Source of the DNA: Mucidula mucida
Taxonomy: Eukaryota; Basidiomycota; Agaricomycetes; Agaricales; Physalacriaceae
Assembly (NCBI GenBank): GCA_015501055.1
Contig: JADNYV010000071.1
Coordinates: 62,001-126,000, forward strand
DNA length: 64,000 nucleotides
Direction of reading: 5' to 3'
Both the position numbers and the translations under genes were made by a program. Each line of letters begins with the position of its first letter. Position 1 is the stretch's first letter. The notes beneath the pieces were generated by a model that saw nothing but the letters and a program-made list of their open reading frames with translations, searched no databases and was not told where the DNA came from. Of this stretch, positions 1-11,698 are shown in pieces.

Positions 1-403
1 ACGAGGACCTTGTCCCGGCATAAGGTATGGGACTTGTTCCAAATGAGCAGGAGCGGCATCAGTCTGCGGCGCGCCGGCCGTGGCCCCAGGCGGTGGCGGC
101 GCCTTCGTCGTCGTCGTGAGCAGGCGACGCGAGGAGAAATATGAAGCTCGCCATCGCCGGACGAACATGGGCGTCCTGAACAAAAACTTGGAACCCTATT
201 TTAGGGTCACGGCATCTTTCCAGATTTCACCAGGGTCAAGTCCACTTCAAGTCCAGGTCTCCTTGGTGAACCAACCAGTGAATGTATACTATATTCCCGG
301 CGCTCAATCCTGCTCCAAATTTGTCTCAAATTAAGACGTGCCCATATCCCAGAGGGTGACAACTACTGCTAGTCTTCTCAGATATATGCTCTTCTTTAGA
401 ATT

Positions 404-604
404 TCAGAACTGCTTCGGGTATTGGTGTCGTCGAAATGATTTTGCCACTGTTCGTTTTTCCGGGACGCCTGAACCAATAGATTACACCGTAGACTTCAAT
501 TCTTGCAACCCCTTGTCGCAAGCTCAAGCATACTCTGCGTCTCTCATAGCTCGCCATTTGAGTTACGACAATTTCTACGGCCCAAAGTCTTGCACCACGG
601 CAAC
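404..604 (+). CDS. Possible last exon of an unidentified gene
   Basis: An open stretch follows a good splice acceptor (TTTAGAATTTCAG, ending near 403). It encodes about 66 residues with several cysteines (it begins QNCFGYWCRR and has SCNPLSQAQ and KSCTTATW) and ends in TGA at 602-604. The upstream open stretch at 80-334 could hold an earlier exon, but I could not join the two convincingly. The cysteine pattern would suit a small secreted protein; that is inference only. I do not recognise a family, and the gene would begin near or before the window edge. Confidence 0.25.
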
Positions 605-1718
605 TTGGAGTAAATGACTATTTGCTTTTACAAAAGCTACACAGCTTAGCAGAATTGTCCACTATCAGTCTCACCTTACCTGGCAGCCGGCTACGCATTG
701 TGTGCAGACACGGTAATCTAAGCAGAGGAAGTTGCCAACTTGACCGCCATACAAGGGAGGCAGCCCGTCAAGTTCAGCGTTGCAAGCCAAATGGCGGGTT
801 CTTTAACAGTTTTAATGAGCGTCAGGCGGCTTAGCTCGAAGAACTTTGACTCGTTGCCAGTTAAAGTTGCGCAGGATCTCAGAAATTGGGTTTATTGTGG
901 TGAGACTACGGCGTGTTGATCTGCTTGTTCAACCTCCTTTGACATCGCGTTCGGTGCAGAGAGATACCAGAATTGTTCATGACAATCATACGAGTAGCTG
1001 GAAGGAAGTGTATACGAAGCTGGGCGTTGCAGCCCGAAAGGGTAAGCGCCACGTGCCATTTCCACTGGCCGTCCTCCGCAGTTAGCTCTCTGGTTTCTTT
1101 AGCGCCATTACTACAGTGCTTCGACTTGGTCTTCCAGATATGCAAATAACGTTTCAGAAAACTCAAGCAAACCTAAGCGCCAACATAGCGCCACCGTCTC
1201 CGGCCCTGCCATTATGACGATTCCAATGCAACGACTCCCGCGTGCCCCGGTAATCCGCGTCTTGTTAGAATGCGAATACCTCTGTCCTTCCAATTCACAG
1301 CCTCTTGTCCTTCTGTTTCAAGCCTTCCTATAGCTGGGCGCGCGCGCTTGACGTTTTCCAGCCGATCTTGATTTGATCTTGGCCCCCTTGGTCCCTGCAG
1401 ATGGGCACTTCTCCTCCTGTCTTGAATGTTCGGACAATTGGCGCCGTCTGGATCCTTGGAGTCGGACGAAGAGACGCGCAAAGCAACCACCCATACGAAC
1501 ATATCGGCGTATCTCTGCGAGGAAAGCATAGTCAAGGTAAGCATATATATCGATGCTTTGATGTCGGGGATTCGACAGAAAATCATCCCATCAATTCGCG
1601 TGGGACTGGGTAGGGCACGTGGACAACCCCTCATGATACACGTCCGGAAACTTGAACACTTTTCCCTTCGTTCTTCCCATCACCTTTCTCTCTCTCATCC
1701 TCTTTGCCCGCGACGAGG
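605..1718. other. Intergenic, no convincing gene
   Basis: Short open frames occur on both strands, but none shows family similarity, intron structure or composition like the neighbouring genes. The last 100 bases are pyrimidine-rich (runs of CTTTCTCTCTCTC before 1700), which is typical of fungal core promoters, and should be the promoter of the GH5 gene. Confidence 0.6.
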
Positions 1719-4005
1719 ATGGCCGCCCCCGACCTGGACCCCCCGCGCGCGTCCTTCCTGATGGACAACACATCGTCCAACGCCTCCCAGGCCTCGCCCG
1801 CCAATTCCACGACCCTTCTCCCAAAGGTCGAGCAAGACGATTATGAGCAGCAGCCGACGGGCAAACGGAGCTTGGTGAAACGCCCCGTTTTCTGGATCGG
1901 GTTGGCTGTTGCGGTCGTGGTGGTCGTGCTGGCTGTCGCGTTGCCGGTCACCTTGACCAAGAAGAACAATAACACGAGTTCGTCATCGGGCGCTTCGACT
2001 AGTGGTAGCGGTGGTGACTCTAGTGGTGGAAGCGATGGGACTGGGGACGGAGATTCGCCGGATACATCTGTGGCCATCACGGGCGGGGATGGCTCCAAGG
2101 TGACTTTGGAAGACGGGAGCACGTTCACGTATGAGAACAAGTTTGGGGGATATTGTGAGTGCATTTTTGCTTGTTCTTCTCGCTGATTCTTGGGGGGCTG
2201 ATGCGGAGTAATGGGAAGGGATGTACGATAAATCTGACCCTTACAATGATGGTGCTAAGCCCAACTCGTGGACACCTGCCTTGAACGAGACGTGGACATG
2301 GGGAAAAGATCGGGCGTATGGGTTAGTCGGCATTTTATCTGTCGCGTGCTGTGTGTCTGATGTGTAACAGTGTCAACCTTGGTGGATGGTTCGTCCTTGA
2401 ACCCTTCATCACCCCAACGCTTTTCGACAAGTATCCCGGGGCTGTGGATGAATGGACGTTCAGTCAAGCCATGGATGACGGAGTGTTGGAAGAACACTAC
2501 AACACATTCATTGTACGTATCCTTCGTGCAAAAAAGTCCTTCGACTAACGGTCTTCTCAGACCGAGAAGGATTTCGCTCAAATCGCCGGAGCGGGTCTGA
2601 ACTACATACGTCTACCCATACCGTTCTGGGCTGTCGACACATGGCCCGGTGAACCGTTCTTGGAGAAGACATGCTGGAAGTACGTGCACTTGGGCTGGGT
2701 ACCCGATTAGATCGCTGATCGATTCCTCAGGTACATTTTGAAGGCGCTGGGTTGGGCCAAGAAATATGGTCTCCGCGTTAACCTCGATCTGCACACTATT
2801 CCCGGGTCTCAGAATGGTATGCCTAAATCGTTCAAGGTCCACAAGGCGAAGTTGACGGAACCTTTGCAGGATACAACCACTCCGGTAAACTTGGTCAAGT
2901 CAACTTCCTCTACGGAACGATGGGTCTCGCCAACGCCCAGCGCGCTCTGAACTACATCCGCATCATAACAGAGTTCATCTCCCAGCCTGAATACGCCAAT
3001 GTTGTTCAGATCTTTGGAATCATCAACGAGGCTCTTCTCACTGAGATTGGACGTCCTCAACTCACGTCTTGGTACAAGGAGGCACACGACATAATCCGCG
3101 GAATCACTGGTATCGGAGCAGGCAAGGGCCCGTATATCTCCGTTCACGATGGCTTTGAGGGAGACATGACTCAATGGGACGGATTCCTCGCTGGCAGTGA
3201 TCGTGTCATGCTTGACCGACACCCGTATACTGCGTTCAGTGGCTCGAGCTTCGACGACCCCATCGCGACTGGCACCGGCGCCGCTGCTGGCGGTGTTTGG
3301 GTCACTCAGGCATGCGCCTGGGGAGACGAATCGGTGCGCCTCTCCAGCACGTTCGGCGTGACCGTTGCCGGCGAATGGAGCAATGGCTGGAACGACTGCG
3401 GGGTCTACTTGAAGGGCATCCCCGGGAGCAGCACTTTCGGCGGTGATTGCTCGGTGTGGGAGGACGCTTCGACGTGGGACGCGTCGCAGAAGGCGGGTGT
3501 TGCGGCGTTTAACGCTGCGCAGATGGACGCGCTGCAGGACTGGTTCTTCTGGACGTGGAAGATTGGCGAAACGACGGCGGGCAAGGTGGGGAGCCCGTTG
3601 TGGTCGTACCAGCTCGGGTTGGAGGGCGGGTGGATTCTCAAGGACCCGAGGGAGGCGAAAGGCAAGTGTGCGGGGCTGACGACGTTTTCTGGGACGTACG
3701 AGCCGTGGATGACGGGCGGCGCGGGTGCGGGTACGATCACGGGTGTTTTCGAGGCGTATCCGCCTGCGACGATTAGCGGTGGGCCAGGTGTGCTGGCGAC
3801 GGATCTGCCGGTGTATGCGGCGTCTGGGACTGTGAACACGTTGCCTGGCCCGACGATGACAGGGCATACTGTGGATGGGTGGTTCAATAGTGGTGATACG
3901 GCTTTGGCGCCGACGCCGATTGCTGGGTGTGCGTATCCGGATGCTTGGGACGCTCAGGACGCTGTGGTGCCTGCGGGTTGTACTGGTGTCGCTACTGCGA
4001 TATGA
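1719..4005 (+). CDS. Membrane-anchored exo-beta-1,3-glucanase, GH5 (GH5_9, Exg/ExgD type)
   Basis: Exons 1719-2154, 2219-2321, 2371-2512, 2561-2679, 2731-2816 and 2870-4005 join in frame to 673 residues. The protein is a type II membrane protein: a cytosolic N-terminus, one membrane segment at about residues 57-79, then a Ser/Gly-rich extracellular linker and the glycosidase. GH5 marks are the VNLGGWFVLEPF start of the barrel, the acid/base Glu in IINEALL, DRHPYTAFSG, and the likely nucleophile Glu in VAGEWSNGWNDC. The family removes glucose from the ends of beta-1,3-glucan chains and remodels the cell wall; a plasma-membrane anchor places it at the wall face, like Aspergillus ExgD. The start is the first ATG that precedes the anchor. 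The gene is complete with no damage seen. The subfamily call is from pattern recognition. Confidence 0.93.
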
Positions 4006-4495
4006 CGTTGAACTCTTGGGAGAATTTTCAGTACACCCTACACATACTACGCTCTTTATATCTATACCAGGACTATTTAAGCGGTATCTTATCTCTGTTT
4101 TGCTTCATACACCTACTTACTTGATGCTTGTCAATGCTTTGTTTCGTTGGTCACATATTCTGTTGTACATCATATTGCGCGAAGTACATAGCTTGCACCT
4201 GGAAAGGTGATTGGTTAGAGAGTCGGACTCTACAAGTCTAATCTTTGATACTTACTATTTCTGTCGTTGATGCAGCCTCTCTACGACGAAGCATTACTCG
4301 AAATCATGTATGTACAGCAAGACAAACTTGTTGGAACTGACTACAGCTTTGACAATCATCTAACCATTTCATCCTGTCCAATTCCACCATACATAAATAC
4401 TTCAATTTCTGTGACAAGTACAGGGAGATAAAATGTAGCGCGTACAATAAAGAGAAAGGGATAACGTGTGTGTAGGACATGAATTCATTTATTTA
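4006..4495. other. Convergent 3' intergenic region
   Basis: The region lies between the ends of the convergent GH5 and Ysc84-like genes. It is AT-rich, with several AATAAA-like motifs (for example AATAAAGAG near 4447), and is best read as two 3' untranslated regions. No gene is visible. Confidence 0.55.
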
Positions 4496-5492
4496 TCAGT
4501 GGCCATCAGCATCGAAAACCATATGGTTGTTCCCCGCATTCATCTGGATGTGATCGCCAGTGGCGGTAGGCACGTACGCCGAGTCGGGGAGCCCACTCTC
4601 ATCGAGGCCCTCCGCAGCCTCGATAATCTCGTACAACTTTGACGCCACTTCCGGCGGCGGCACGCGCCCACCGAGGATATCGCGGGCGGGCACAGGCGAG
4701 CCATAAAACTCTTTATTAGCGTCCTTGCGCTCTATAAGCGCCGTGCCCTCCAATGACAGACCAGCGAATAGACCTATCCACGTCAATAATTGTAGAAAGG
4801 CGTCAGAGAGATACACACACCCTTTGATTTCGAGTATGAAAACATGGGCGCTGGATGCGCTAGCGACGCCTGCACACTCCCCCCAGTACCGATCGGGCCG
4901 GCGCTCGCGCTGATGTTGCCGCCGATGGTGACGTTGCCGCCCAAGGAAAAGGCGCGCACGGCGTCTTCGCTGTTAAGCACGACGACGAAATCAGTAATGT
5001 CCGCGCCGATCTGGAGGCCCCAACCGAGGCCCCCGGTAGCGATGCATGACGGGGCGCTCCAGGATCCGTCGGGAAGGCGTGCGATGACAATCCCAGAGCC
5101 GGCTTTGCCAGAAAACACGAATCCAGCTTTGAGCACCTGGAAGATGGCGAGGCCTAGATATTTGAGGATTATATACCTCTTTGTGTGAATGTGAAATACC
5201 TCGAGCTCGTTGCAGGACAGCTTTGGGGATCGCATTGAGTGCTGATTCCGGTCGTTCTGGGTCTGCTGTAAGGTATATGAGTATGTGTGGATTTGGAGTT
5301 GATGCTGGGGACGACGGCACCGAGGAAGCTGTCGAGAATCTTGGCCGCCTTGTCCGCCTCGCCAGGTAGACTGAATCCCTGCGCAAAGTCCCGCGACCCA
5401 CTCGCAATCTTCACAGAGCTCGTCTGCGCAAACGCCGTCGCCTGCATGCCCGCTTTCTGCGCGCCCTTCTTGAACTTTTCCAGCATTGACAT
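4496..5492 (-). CDS. Ysc84/SH3YL1-type actin- and lipid-binding protein without SH3 domain
   Basis: Exons 5492-5321, 5265-5200, 5153-4821 and 4773-4496 (minus strand) give 282 residues. After a short N-terminus comes the Ysc84 domain (formerly DUF500): IPKAVLQRARGLAIFQVLKAGF, then GKAGSGIVIAR, SAPSCIATGGLGWGLQIGA, DFVVVLN and GNVTIGGNISASAGPIG. In yeast Ysc84/Lsb3 and animal SH3YL1 this domain binds actin filaments and phosphoinositides at endocytic sites and is followed by an SH3 domain. Here the protein stops about 80 residues after the Ysc84 core and no SH3 is seen, a form also common among fungal paralogs. It probably acts at the cell cortex. The family call is strong; the biological role is by analogy. 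Confidence 0.9.
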
Positions 5493-5756
5493 GGTGGAAT
5501 AAGGAGAATCAGAGAAACCCGGCCCTGATGCGTCACCGCTCTTGGCAAATCATTTCGGCCCTTTGCCTTCTTTGGAGTCAACGCTATCGTTGTTTGTACG
5601 TTACTCGCCTCAAGCAAAAGGCTCAAGTCCAACAGAAATTCGTGCAAGTTGTACAAGAAAAAATGAATCATCTGATAAACAAAACTATTACTTCTATATA
5701 GCACATTATGATAAGATTTAGAATCAAAACAAAAAGCAAGTGGAAGAAAATGAGAT

Positions 5757-7001
5757 TCATTGACGCTGATCCGATCCAGTAGGCGGAATCCAGAACGCAT
5801 TCTCCCTCCTCAAAGGAGCGCCGGCGCGGTTGAGTGGGGCGGGAATGGCTGGCGGAGGTCCCGTGAACAATGCCGCCACATTGGGGACTGGAAGGGACGC
5901 TGAGTAGGGAGGTGGAGGACCGACCGGAATCTGAGGCGGCGCAGCGACTGGAACCTGAGGGGGAGGAACGACTGGGGCCTGAGGCGGAGCAGCGGCTGCA
6001 ACCTGAGGTGGAGGAACGGCTGCAACCTGACGCGGAGGAAGGGCTGCAACCTGCGGCGGCGCAACGGCTGCAATCTGAGGCAGAGGAAGGGCTCCAACCT
6101 GAGCCGGAGCAACGACTGGAGGCTGCGGTGGAGCAACGACCACTGGCATCGGCGCAGTCACCAAAGAGGTAGTTGGAGCTTGGGATCCTGAGGCAGGTCC
6201 GGAGGTGGAAGGTGAGCTCGAAGAAGAAGACCCCGAACCCGAACTCGAACAACCTACAAACGACAATAATCAGCCACATCGTCGCATACTAGTAACACGG
6301 AGGACCGCTTACCAGAATCGGTTGAAGGCGTCTCTGAGTGCCGACGTATAACTTTAGTCGGACGCTCCTCCTCCTCCTCGTCATCATCGTCGCGGGGACG
6401 CTTAAGATTGACTGAAGCTCTGATGTCGCTCGAACCGTCAAAGCAGATCGTGATGGTGAGCTCAAAGTTTTTCTGTCGTATCTCCTCGTCGTCTGGAAAA
6501 TAAGAGTCAGTCGCGGTTCTACATAGTAGCAGAGAACGATGCATACCGCTAGAAGACGTACGACGCATCGCAGCCTTGGTCGGACGCTCCCTCTCGTCAT
6601 CGTCTTCATCATCATCGCGGGTGCGCTTCCTACCAGAGTTTGACTCTAGAGAAAACATATGTATCAGCGTTAGCTCTGGGTTGGAGGGAAACCATCAATA
6701 CTAACCATTACCGTCACTCTCCTCTTCTTCTTCTTCATCATCCTCAGAAGGCTCAGCTCTTCCTTTTCCTTTTGCATCGGACCTGCCGCTGCGTCTGTTG
6801 TGTCTTCCACCCTTCCTCGCAGATTTCTTGCCTAGGCGAAACAGTCAATCTTCCAAACCAATCTGAAGCAGAGAAAATAACATTACCGGAGGTCGCCTTT
6901 GGAAGGCTAATAACCATAGTACCAACTGGCACCGGTACCGTGTCGGATGTTTGCTGCGCGGCAAACATGGAGCGGGTTACGCGACCAGAGTTGTTCGACA
7001 T
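5757..7001 (-). CDS. Low-complexity protein with acidic KRxR blocks and Pro-rich repeat tail (copy 1)
   Basis: Exons 7001-6887, 6831-6712, 6645-6547, 6492-6313 and 6253-5757 (minus strand) give 336 residues. The order is: a conserved N-terminus (MSNNSGRVTRSM); a basic, AKGKGRAEP-containing stretch; two acidic blocks each after KR.R and before ERPTK; a short ordered-looking segment (NFELTITICFDGSSDI); a Ser-rich region; a Pro/Val/Ala tandem repeat; and a conserved end (APLRRENAFWI, PTGSDQR). The basic and acidic blocks suggest a nuclear protein, which is inference. I recognise no family. The paralog at 39364-40559 keeps the same five-exon structure, so both ends and the middle segment are the conserved parts; the repeat tail is not. 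Confidence 0.8.
5930..6135. repeat. Coding tandem repeat in copy 1
   Basis: Units of roughly 24-27 bp around GCAACCTGAGGCGGAGGAACG are repeated about seven to eight times. On the minus strand they encode VAPPQ / VPPPQ units (for example PPQVAALPPRQVAAVPPPQ). The paralog at 40135-40559 has only one comparable unit (VVPPPQVPAPTV), so the array expanded or contracted after the duplication. Confidence 0.75.
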
Positions 7002-7547
7002 TGTCAGAGTGGTTGAGATGATTGTGTACTAGTAACTCGAGAGTGCTGGGGAGAAGTAATAAAAACCCACATCCTTCCATCGCTTGAAATACTCGCAGCT
7101 CGGACGCTCAGACCATCCACATACGAGATAAGGATGGTCCATACGATGGCCGTAGCCAGAGAAGGAACAATAAAATATGTGTATTTCCCTGCAAGGGCCA
7201 GCCGACGACAATGTAAGTAACAATAACACAGCGGACCTACACAATAAGAACAAGCCAACACTTGTTCTCCAGATTCCAGTCCTTCTTCTCTTTTGGGAGT
7301 CGATATGCACATGATGATGTCGGTACTTTGTGGTTCTGTTTCTAGCTGAACGACCTGGATAGCGAAACGGTTACAGTAGTCAAGAGAATAATGAGCAAAG
7401 CGCGGTGCGGTGTTTGTCGTTGTTATTATTAAAGCTAGTCCTCCTACTTAGATGATTCACCTGCTGGCTTCCGCGACATCGTTGTCTCTTCATTATGGGA
7501 AATATATTCTAACCGAACGCGGTGCAGGTACGACGATATCATCAAAA

Positions 7548-9421
7548 TCAAAAATCATCAACCGAAGCCTTCCGATCCTCCCTCGGAACGACAGGTCCCA
7601 AATCAACCACAGTATAAAACTCAAAATCCTTCGTCGTCGTCTGAGGTCCCTTCTTCGACGGAGAGCTATCAACCCCATCACCACCCTCCAATGAAGGATC
7701 GTCAGATCGATACTGATACTTGACGAGCATGTTGAACTATAAATATCATCAGTACATCTGTCATGAAAAGAGAGAGAACCCACCTTGACATTTCCTCTCG
7801 CCTCTTTGCCAAGTACAACCTCGCCCCCAATAACAGTCAAGTTCGCCCGCTTCTCCAACACGCCGACCGTCTTCACCTTGGGCTTCTCCCTTTCCCTCGG
7901 CGGTCGCAATCCAATCTCATCATCGTCCAACCCAAACATGTCAATGTCTTCGTCTTCGTCGTCATACTCCCATGCCTCCGCAAAGGCGGCAATAGTGAAC
8001 GACGTGGTAGGAAGCGAAACAGCAAACGGTGGCCTTCGCGCTTTCTCGCCTTCTGCAGAAGGCGCGACGTGCATACGCTGTACTGATAGGCGTACTTGTA
8101 TGGGATCGTAGAGGGGATTAGTGATGGCGAGGTGAAATGGGTAGGAGAGGCCGGCTTGCATGGCGCCGCTGATGGAGTCTTCGTCTGCAGCGCCAGCGGA
8201 CATGGATTTATTCGCAGCACGACGGTCCACGGGGGTTGCTTGTTGACGGTGAGGTAGCGTTATGACTATGGCGGGGAGGTAGTTGGCAGCAACGAGTTTG
8301 ATTTTGTAGCGCACGGACTGAGCTTTCTGTTCTGGCTTGATGAGAATGTGAGTGCATGCGGGACATCGTTTGGATCGTTTTGAGTGTAAGGGTATCCGGA
8401 GCGGTCGTAGTTCCCTAAGAATTGTGAATGAGGGGTAAACATTCAAAAACGTGTAAACTTACTCTGTTCGCAACGAAGTTACCCAACTCGAACCCCATCG
8501 CTGCTCCAAAGTCACCACTTCTGATATGTCTTCAAGATGCTGGATGAAGTGCACATCTTTGTCTCCCCCGCCGGCGCCCTCTAGAGAGCCGATTTCCAAA
8601 CGCGTCTTGTACTCGACCATCTCATCCTTGTTCAACGACTTGTCCTTATTTGCGCCTCCCTTCGTTCGTGTATGGGGATTGTACTTTGAAACCCCAGGAA
8701 TATCGCGCGTGAGAGCGGCGGTTGCAGCAGCTGTGATGGAATTAGAGTGGAGGTGATGTAAGTGCGCTGCACTACTAGGCACAGCGGAAGAAGCAGAACC
8801 AGAAGAACGCAGGACCGGCTCGAAATGCTCTTTCAGCTTGTCAAACTCCAATGAATCTGGGGCAGAGTCTTCAAATTTCTGGAGTTGTGCTGATTGGGTG
8901 TAAGCGACCCGCGGAGGAAGTGATTATATAAAACACACCAGCAAGACCAGTAGGCTTTTCAAAGGTAATATCGAGCTCTGCAGAGTCCCACCTGCAATGG
9001 TTACAAAACAGAAAGAAAGGCGGTTCACCCACGCTGCCGACAGGAATAGAAAGCCTGCCATCGCCCGGATCTGGCGGATCCGAAGATACTACAGAGAGCG
9101 TATTGCGACAATTGGGGCACATGAAGCAGTTCCGCGCACATCTGTACATCGTTGAACACGCGTATCGCGTCAAAGGACACCATACCTATTCTTCTCGGCG
9201 CGAACACTGGCGCTGGGCACCTCAAAGAGACAATTTGGGCAATAGTAGCCGCTGACCTCGACCGACACGCAGCGATTACAGCGTACCGCGTCGCATTCCT
9301 CGCAAAAGAATAGGTCGTGTAGATTGTGGAAGCTGTGCGACGATGATGGAAGATGCGGCGGTGGCGGGTTCTTGGAGCTGCCGAGGCATGCACAGTGATA
9401 CCTGATGGTCGGGGCCGCCAT
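7548..9421 (-). CDS. Dynactin subunit 4 (p62)
   Basis: Exons 9421-9186, 9141-8939, 8889-8463, 8414-7784 and 7736-7548 (minus strand) give 561 residues. The N-terminal third has the cysteine pairs of the dynactin p62 family (FFCEECDAVRCNRCV, YYCPNCLFEVP, CARNCFMCPNCRNTLS, LFCNHCRWDS); the middle has SLEFDKLKEHFEP and SKRCPACTHILIKPE; the end has the conserved FYTVVDLGPVVPRE. p62 sits at the pointed end of the dynactin Arp1 filament with p25/p27 and Arp11 and helps attach cargo to cytoplasmic dynein, which drives nuclear and vesicle transport in hyphae. The ATG at 9421 is the first before the cysteine region. Length is as expected for the family and no damage is seen. Confidence 0.93.
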
Positions 9422-10140
9422 AGTTGTTGGACGTCGTCGTCGATGAAGGTCGTTTTCGTGCCTGGCTTAGCCGGAACATGCCGCTCAGTCGGCCCGACGT
9501 TCCGAAAGAGGAAGATACACCTCTGCGCCACATACAAAGAGCACTATGATGGGAAGATGACTATGTATCTGCTACTTATTGCAGATGCTACAAGTCTATG
9601 TTTCTTGAATTAACGGATTGATGTCGTCGAGGCTACACATCACGTTGGACAGGCATCTAAATATGATGATCTTTGTCCCCGGTCATGATATATACAGCAC
9701 TTTGTTGCCAAAAGCGCTGCACTGTCGGTGACCACGGACGACGTTCAGATCTGTTGGCTGTTCCGATGAAAGACCGTAGTTGGTGCGATCATGAAGAGGA
9801 AACGTAGAATACAAGTTCATCTAGTATTCTAATCCATTCCCACATCTAGAAATATAATACAGTATATGCGATCATTTCGGGCTTGAGTCCATTGCTGGAT
9901 TGAGAGTGCTCTCCTCAAGCTTGTTCCCCTGAAGGAGGTCCAAGTTTATCCAGGCACCACCTCCCCGAAAGGCAACATTTTCTCACATTGACATGGCGAC
10001 GGCTGGCGTCGCCATCAACCCCGCTATCTTTCATTCAGCTTCTCAGTTCACCTTTTTATTTGTCCTTCATCTAACGACTTTCACGACTTGCCGGGCGCAA
10101 GATTTTCAGTTCTTAACCTTGTTCAATTCCGCGGCCGAAG
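9422..10140. other. Divergent promoter region
   Basis: This 0.7-kb gap lies between the divergent dynactin p62 and two-TM protein genes. Open frames here are short and overlap the start of the flanking genes. No further gene is visible. Confidence 0.55.
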
Positions 10141-11127
10141 ATGGCGTCGACCGCCTCATCGTCGACTGCGGCATCATCCAGTTCGTCCCCAGAACAGCGG
10201 CCACAGGCTGAGCCCCTGCCTGTCAAGCGGGGCGAAATTGGATACTCGGAAAATCTGGCGGCGGGAGAGGCAGAGGGCGGTAGAGCCAACAGCCCGTTAC
10301 CTGACCTCCCTGCCAGACATCCCGCGGATCGAGATGCGCCACCACCACTTGCCTCCGGTTCCCCTGTCCCAATTCCCACTGTCACTGCTACTGCCGCGCC
10401 TACAGATGACGCCTCATCAACAAACTCTGTCGCTAAACCGAGCAAGCGTTTCCACTTTTGGAAGCCCAAAAAGGTGCCTTCATTTGGTGGAATCCGACTC
10501 ACCACTTTCTTGATTTTCCTGGTCCAATTCGCCATACTCGCAGGAACCGCAGCGGCATGGGCACTATCGGTCCGGATGCTTATGCGTCAGACACCTGATG
10601 ATTCAGGAGCGATGAAGACAAACGGCAACACTTCGTCCATCTTTGTGCACGTCGTATTTGCTATTGGCGTTCTGGGTCAACTTCTGTTTCTTGAACGGCG
10701 TCTCTATCGCATACGCGCAGAGAGATATGCTTATGTTCATCCCGGGGAGATTCTTCCCACCTCACGTCACGGTCGTCGCGCAATCGACACATCCCTTGCG
10801 TTCGCGCCATGGAATCGTGCTCCCTTACCGACCTATGCAGCTGCGTTAGCAGAAAGTGGTGTCGGCACAGGGGATGTCGAAGATCATATCATAGCGCAGC
10901 CTCCTCCTCCAGCTTACGGAAACACGCGCGGCAGCACTCTCCTACTCTCCGGATTCCTGCGGAGTAGCCTGCGTGCACAGCGCCCGGTGAGCGAAAACAG
11001 CGACCAGGATACTGGTGGCAGACCGCTCAGCTATGTCAGTAACGACGAGGAGTGGGAGGTAATTCAAGATGCAGATAGGGCGCGCAAGTTGGAAGAAACT
11101 TTGTCGAGGTTAGAACGTTCGACATGA
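10141..11127 (+). CDS. Uncharacterised two-TM membrane protein
   Basis: This is an intronless gene of 328 residues. Residues 1-115 are Ser/Pro/Ala-rich and predicted to be disordered. Two hydrophobic segments follow at about 121-144 (TTFLIFLVQFAILAG) and 166-185 (SIFVHVVFAIGVLGQLLFLE), then a basic stretch (RRLYRIRAERY) and a soluble tail with the proline motif PPPPAYG and an acidic, helical C-terminus (EEWEVIQDADRARKLEETLSRL). Both termini would lie on the same side, probably the cytosol. PPPAY resembles a PY motif bound by Nedd4/Rsp5-type ubiquitin ligases, and arrestin-like adaptors are encoded nearby; any link is inference. I do not recognise a named family. Confidence 0.8.
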   Translation: MASTASSSTAASSSSSPEQRPQAEPLPVKRGEIGYSENLAAGEAEGGRANSPLPDLPARHPADRDAPPPLASGSPVPIPTVTATAAPTDDASSTNSVAKPSKRFHFWKPKKVPSFGGIRLTTFLIFLVQFAILAGTAAAWALSVRMLMRQTPDDSGAMKTNGNTSSIFVHVVFAIGVLGQLLFLERRLYRIRAERYAYVHPGEILPTSRHGRRAIDTSLAFAPWNRAPLPTYAAALAESGVGTGDVEDHIIAQPPPPAYGNTRGSTLLLSGFLRSSLRAQRPVSENSDQDTGGRPLSYVSNDEEWEVIQDADRARKLEETLSRLERST

Positions 11128-11659
11128 TTTGTCGCCTGACTAGCCATGACTAGGTTGATGGCGTTTTGAGGGTTCGTCTCTTTGTCATCCTATTCAACCT
11201 TCGCAGTCGCTGATGATCCGTGGCTTGCAGAAAATCTATATTTGTCGTCATAGCCATCACATCCGAACGTTTTGTGTACCTTTTACTTTCATTTAACCAT
11301 GATATTAATCTTCAAAGGAGTTTGACTGCGCAAAACGTGTTATCCAGATACCGTCCTTCAACAGTTTCTGATGCACTGGGTTGGTTTTCTGCCCGCCAGG
11401 TCGCCGCAAACTTGATTCGACGACTCCGTCTAGCAAGGAACTCGTTGCAGACAAGAACCTTGATTTCCGTTAACCCTGGTAACCTGATCGGGGGCGCAGC
11501 GTCCTTTGAGTCATATTCTGCTTACTGATCTTCCTTCAAGCTCTTGTTTAGCGCGCGGTAACGTTATGATCGACATGACTCGATAGAAACGTTTACGCCA
11601 ACGGCATATTTTGAATGAACATGTCACAAGAAGATTTATAAGGCTGTGGTTCGTGGCTC
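11128..11659. other. Intergenic, no convincing gene
   Basis: The open frame at 11220-11528 lacks an ATG-led conserved protein and has no recognisable family. The region likely contains the 3' untranslated part of the two-TM gene and the promoter of the arrestin-like gene. Confidence 0.55.
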
Positions 11660-11698
11660 ATGTCGTTTCATCTTTTCCCACTTTCTACACTACATCGA

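Larger units (their letters stand above)
5757..7440. repeat. Inverted segmental duplication, copy 1
   Basis: This segment matches 38885-40560 in the opposite orientation. Similarity covers the whole five-exon gene, its introns and about 430 bp upstream. Anchor matches in the upstream part include CGCACCGCGCTTT, TTCTTATTGTGTAGGTCC, GTGTTATTGTTACT and ATTTCAAGCGATGGAAGGAT, read in gene orientation. The copies have diverged by substitutions and small indels, so the duplication is not very recent. Confidence 0.85.

Noticed and set aside
1212..1634. Minus-strand open frame of 140 codons upstream of the GH5 gene
   Set aside because: No family similarity, no introns and a composition unlike the real genes here; it overlaps other equally long frames.
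2809..3867. Long open frame (352 codons) on the minus strand
   Set aside because: It lies antisense to the last exon of the GH5 gene, is extremely Arg-rich and has no family similarity. It is a shadow caused by the GC-rich third positions of the real gene.
5668..6279. Ser/Cys-rich minus-strand open frame (203 codons) and several other frames over 5800-6270
   Set aside because: These arise from reading the Pro-rich tandem repeat in other frames. Only the frame joined by splice sites and shared with the inverted paralog is supported.
9025..9537. Minus-strand open frame of 170 codons over the dynactin p62 gene
   Set aside because: It reads through the first intron in another frame. The p62 frame has the family's cysteine motifs and matches the splice sites.
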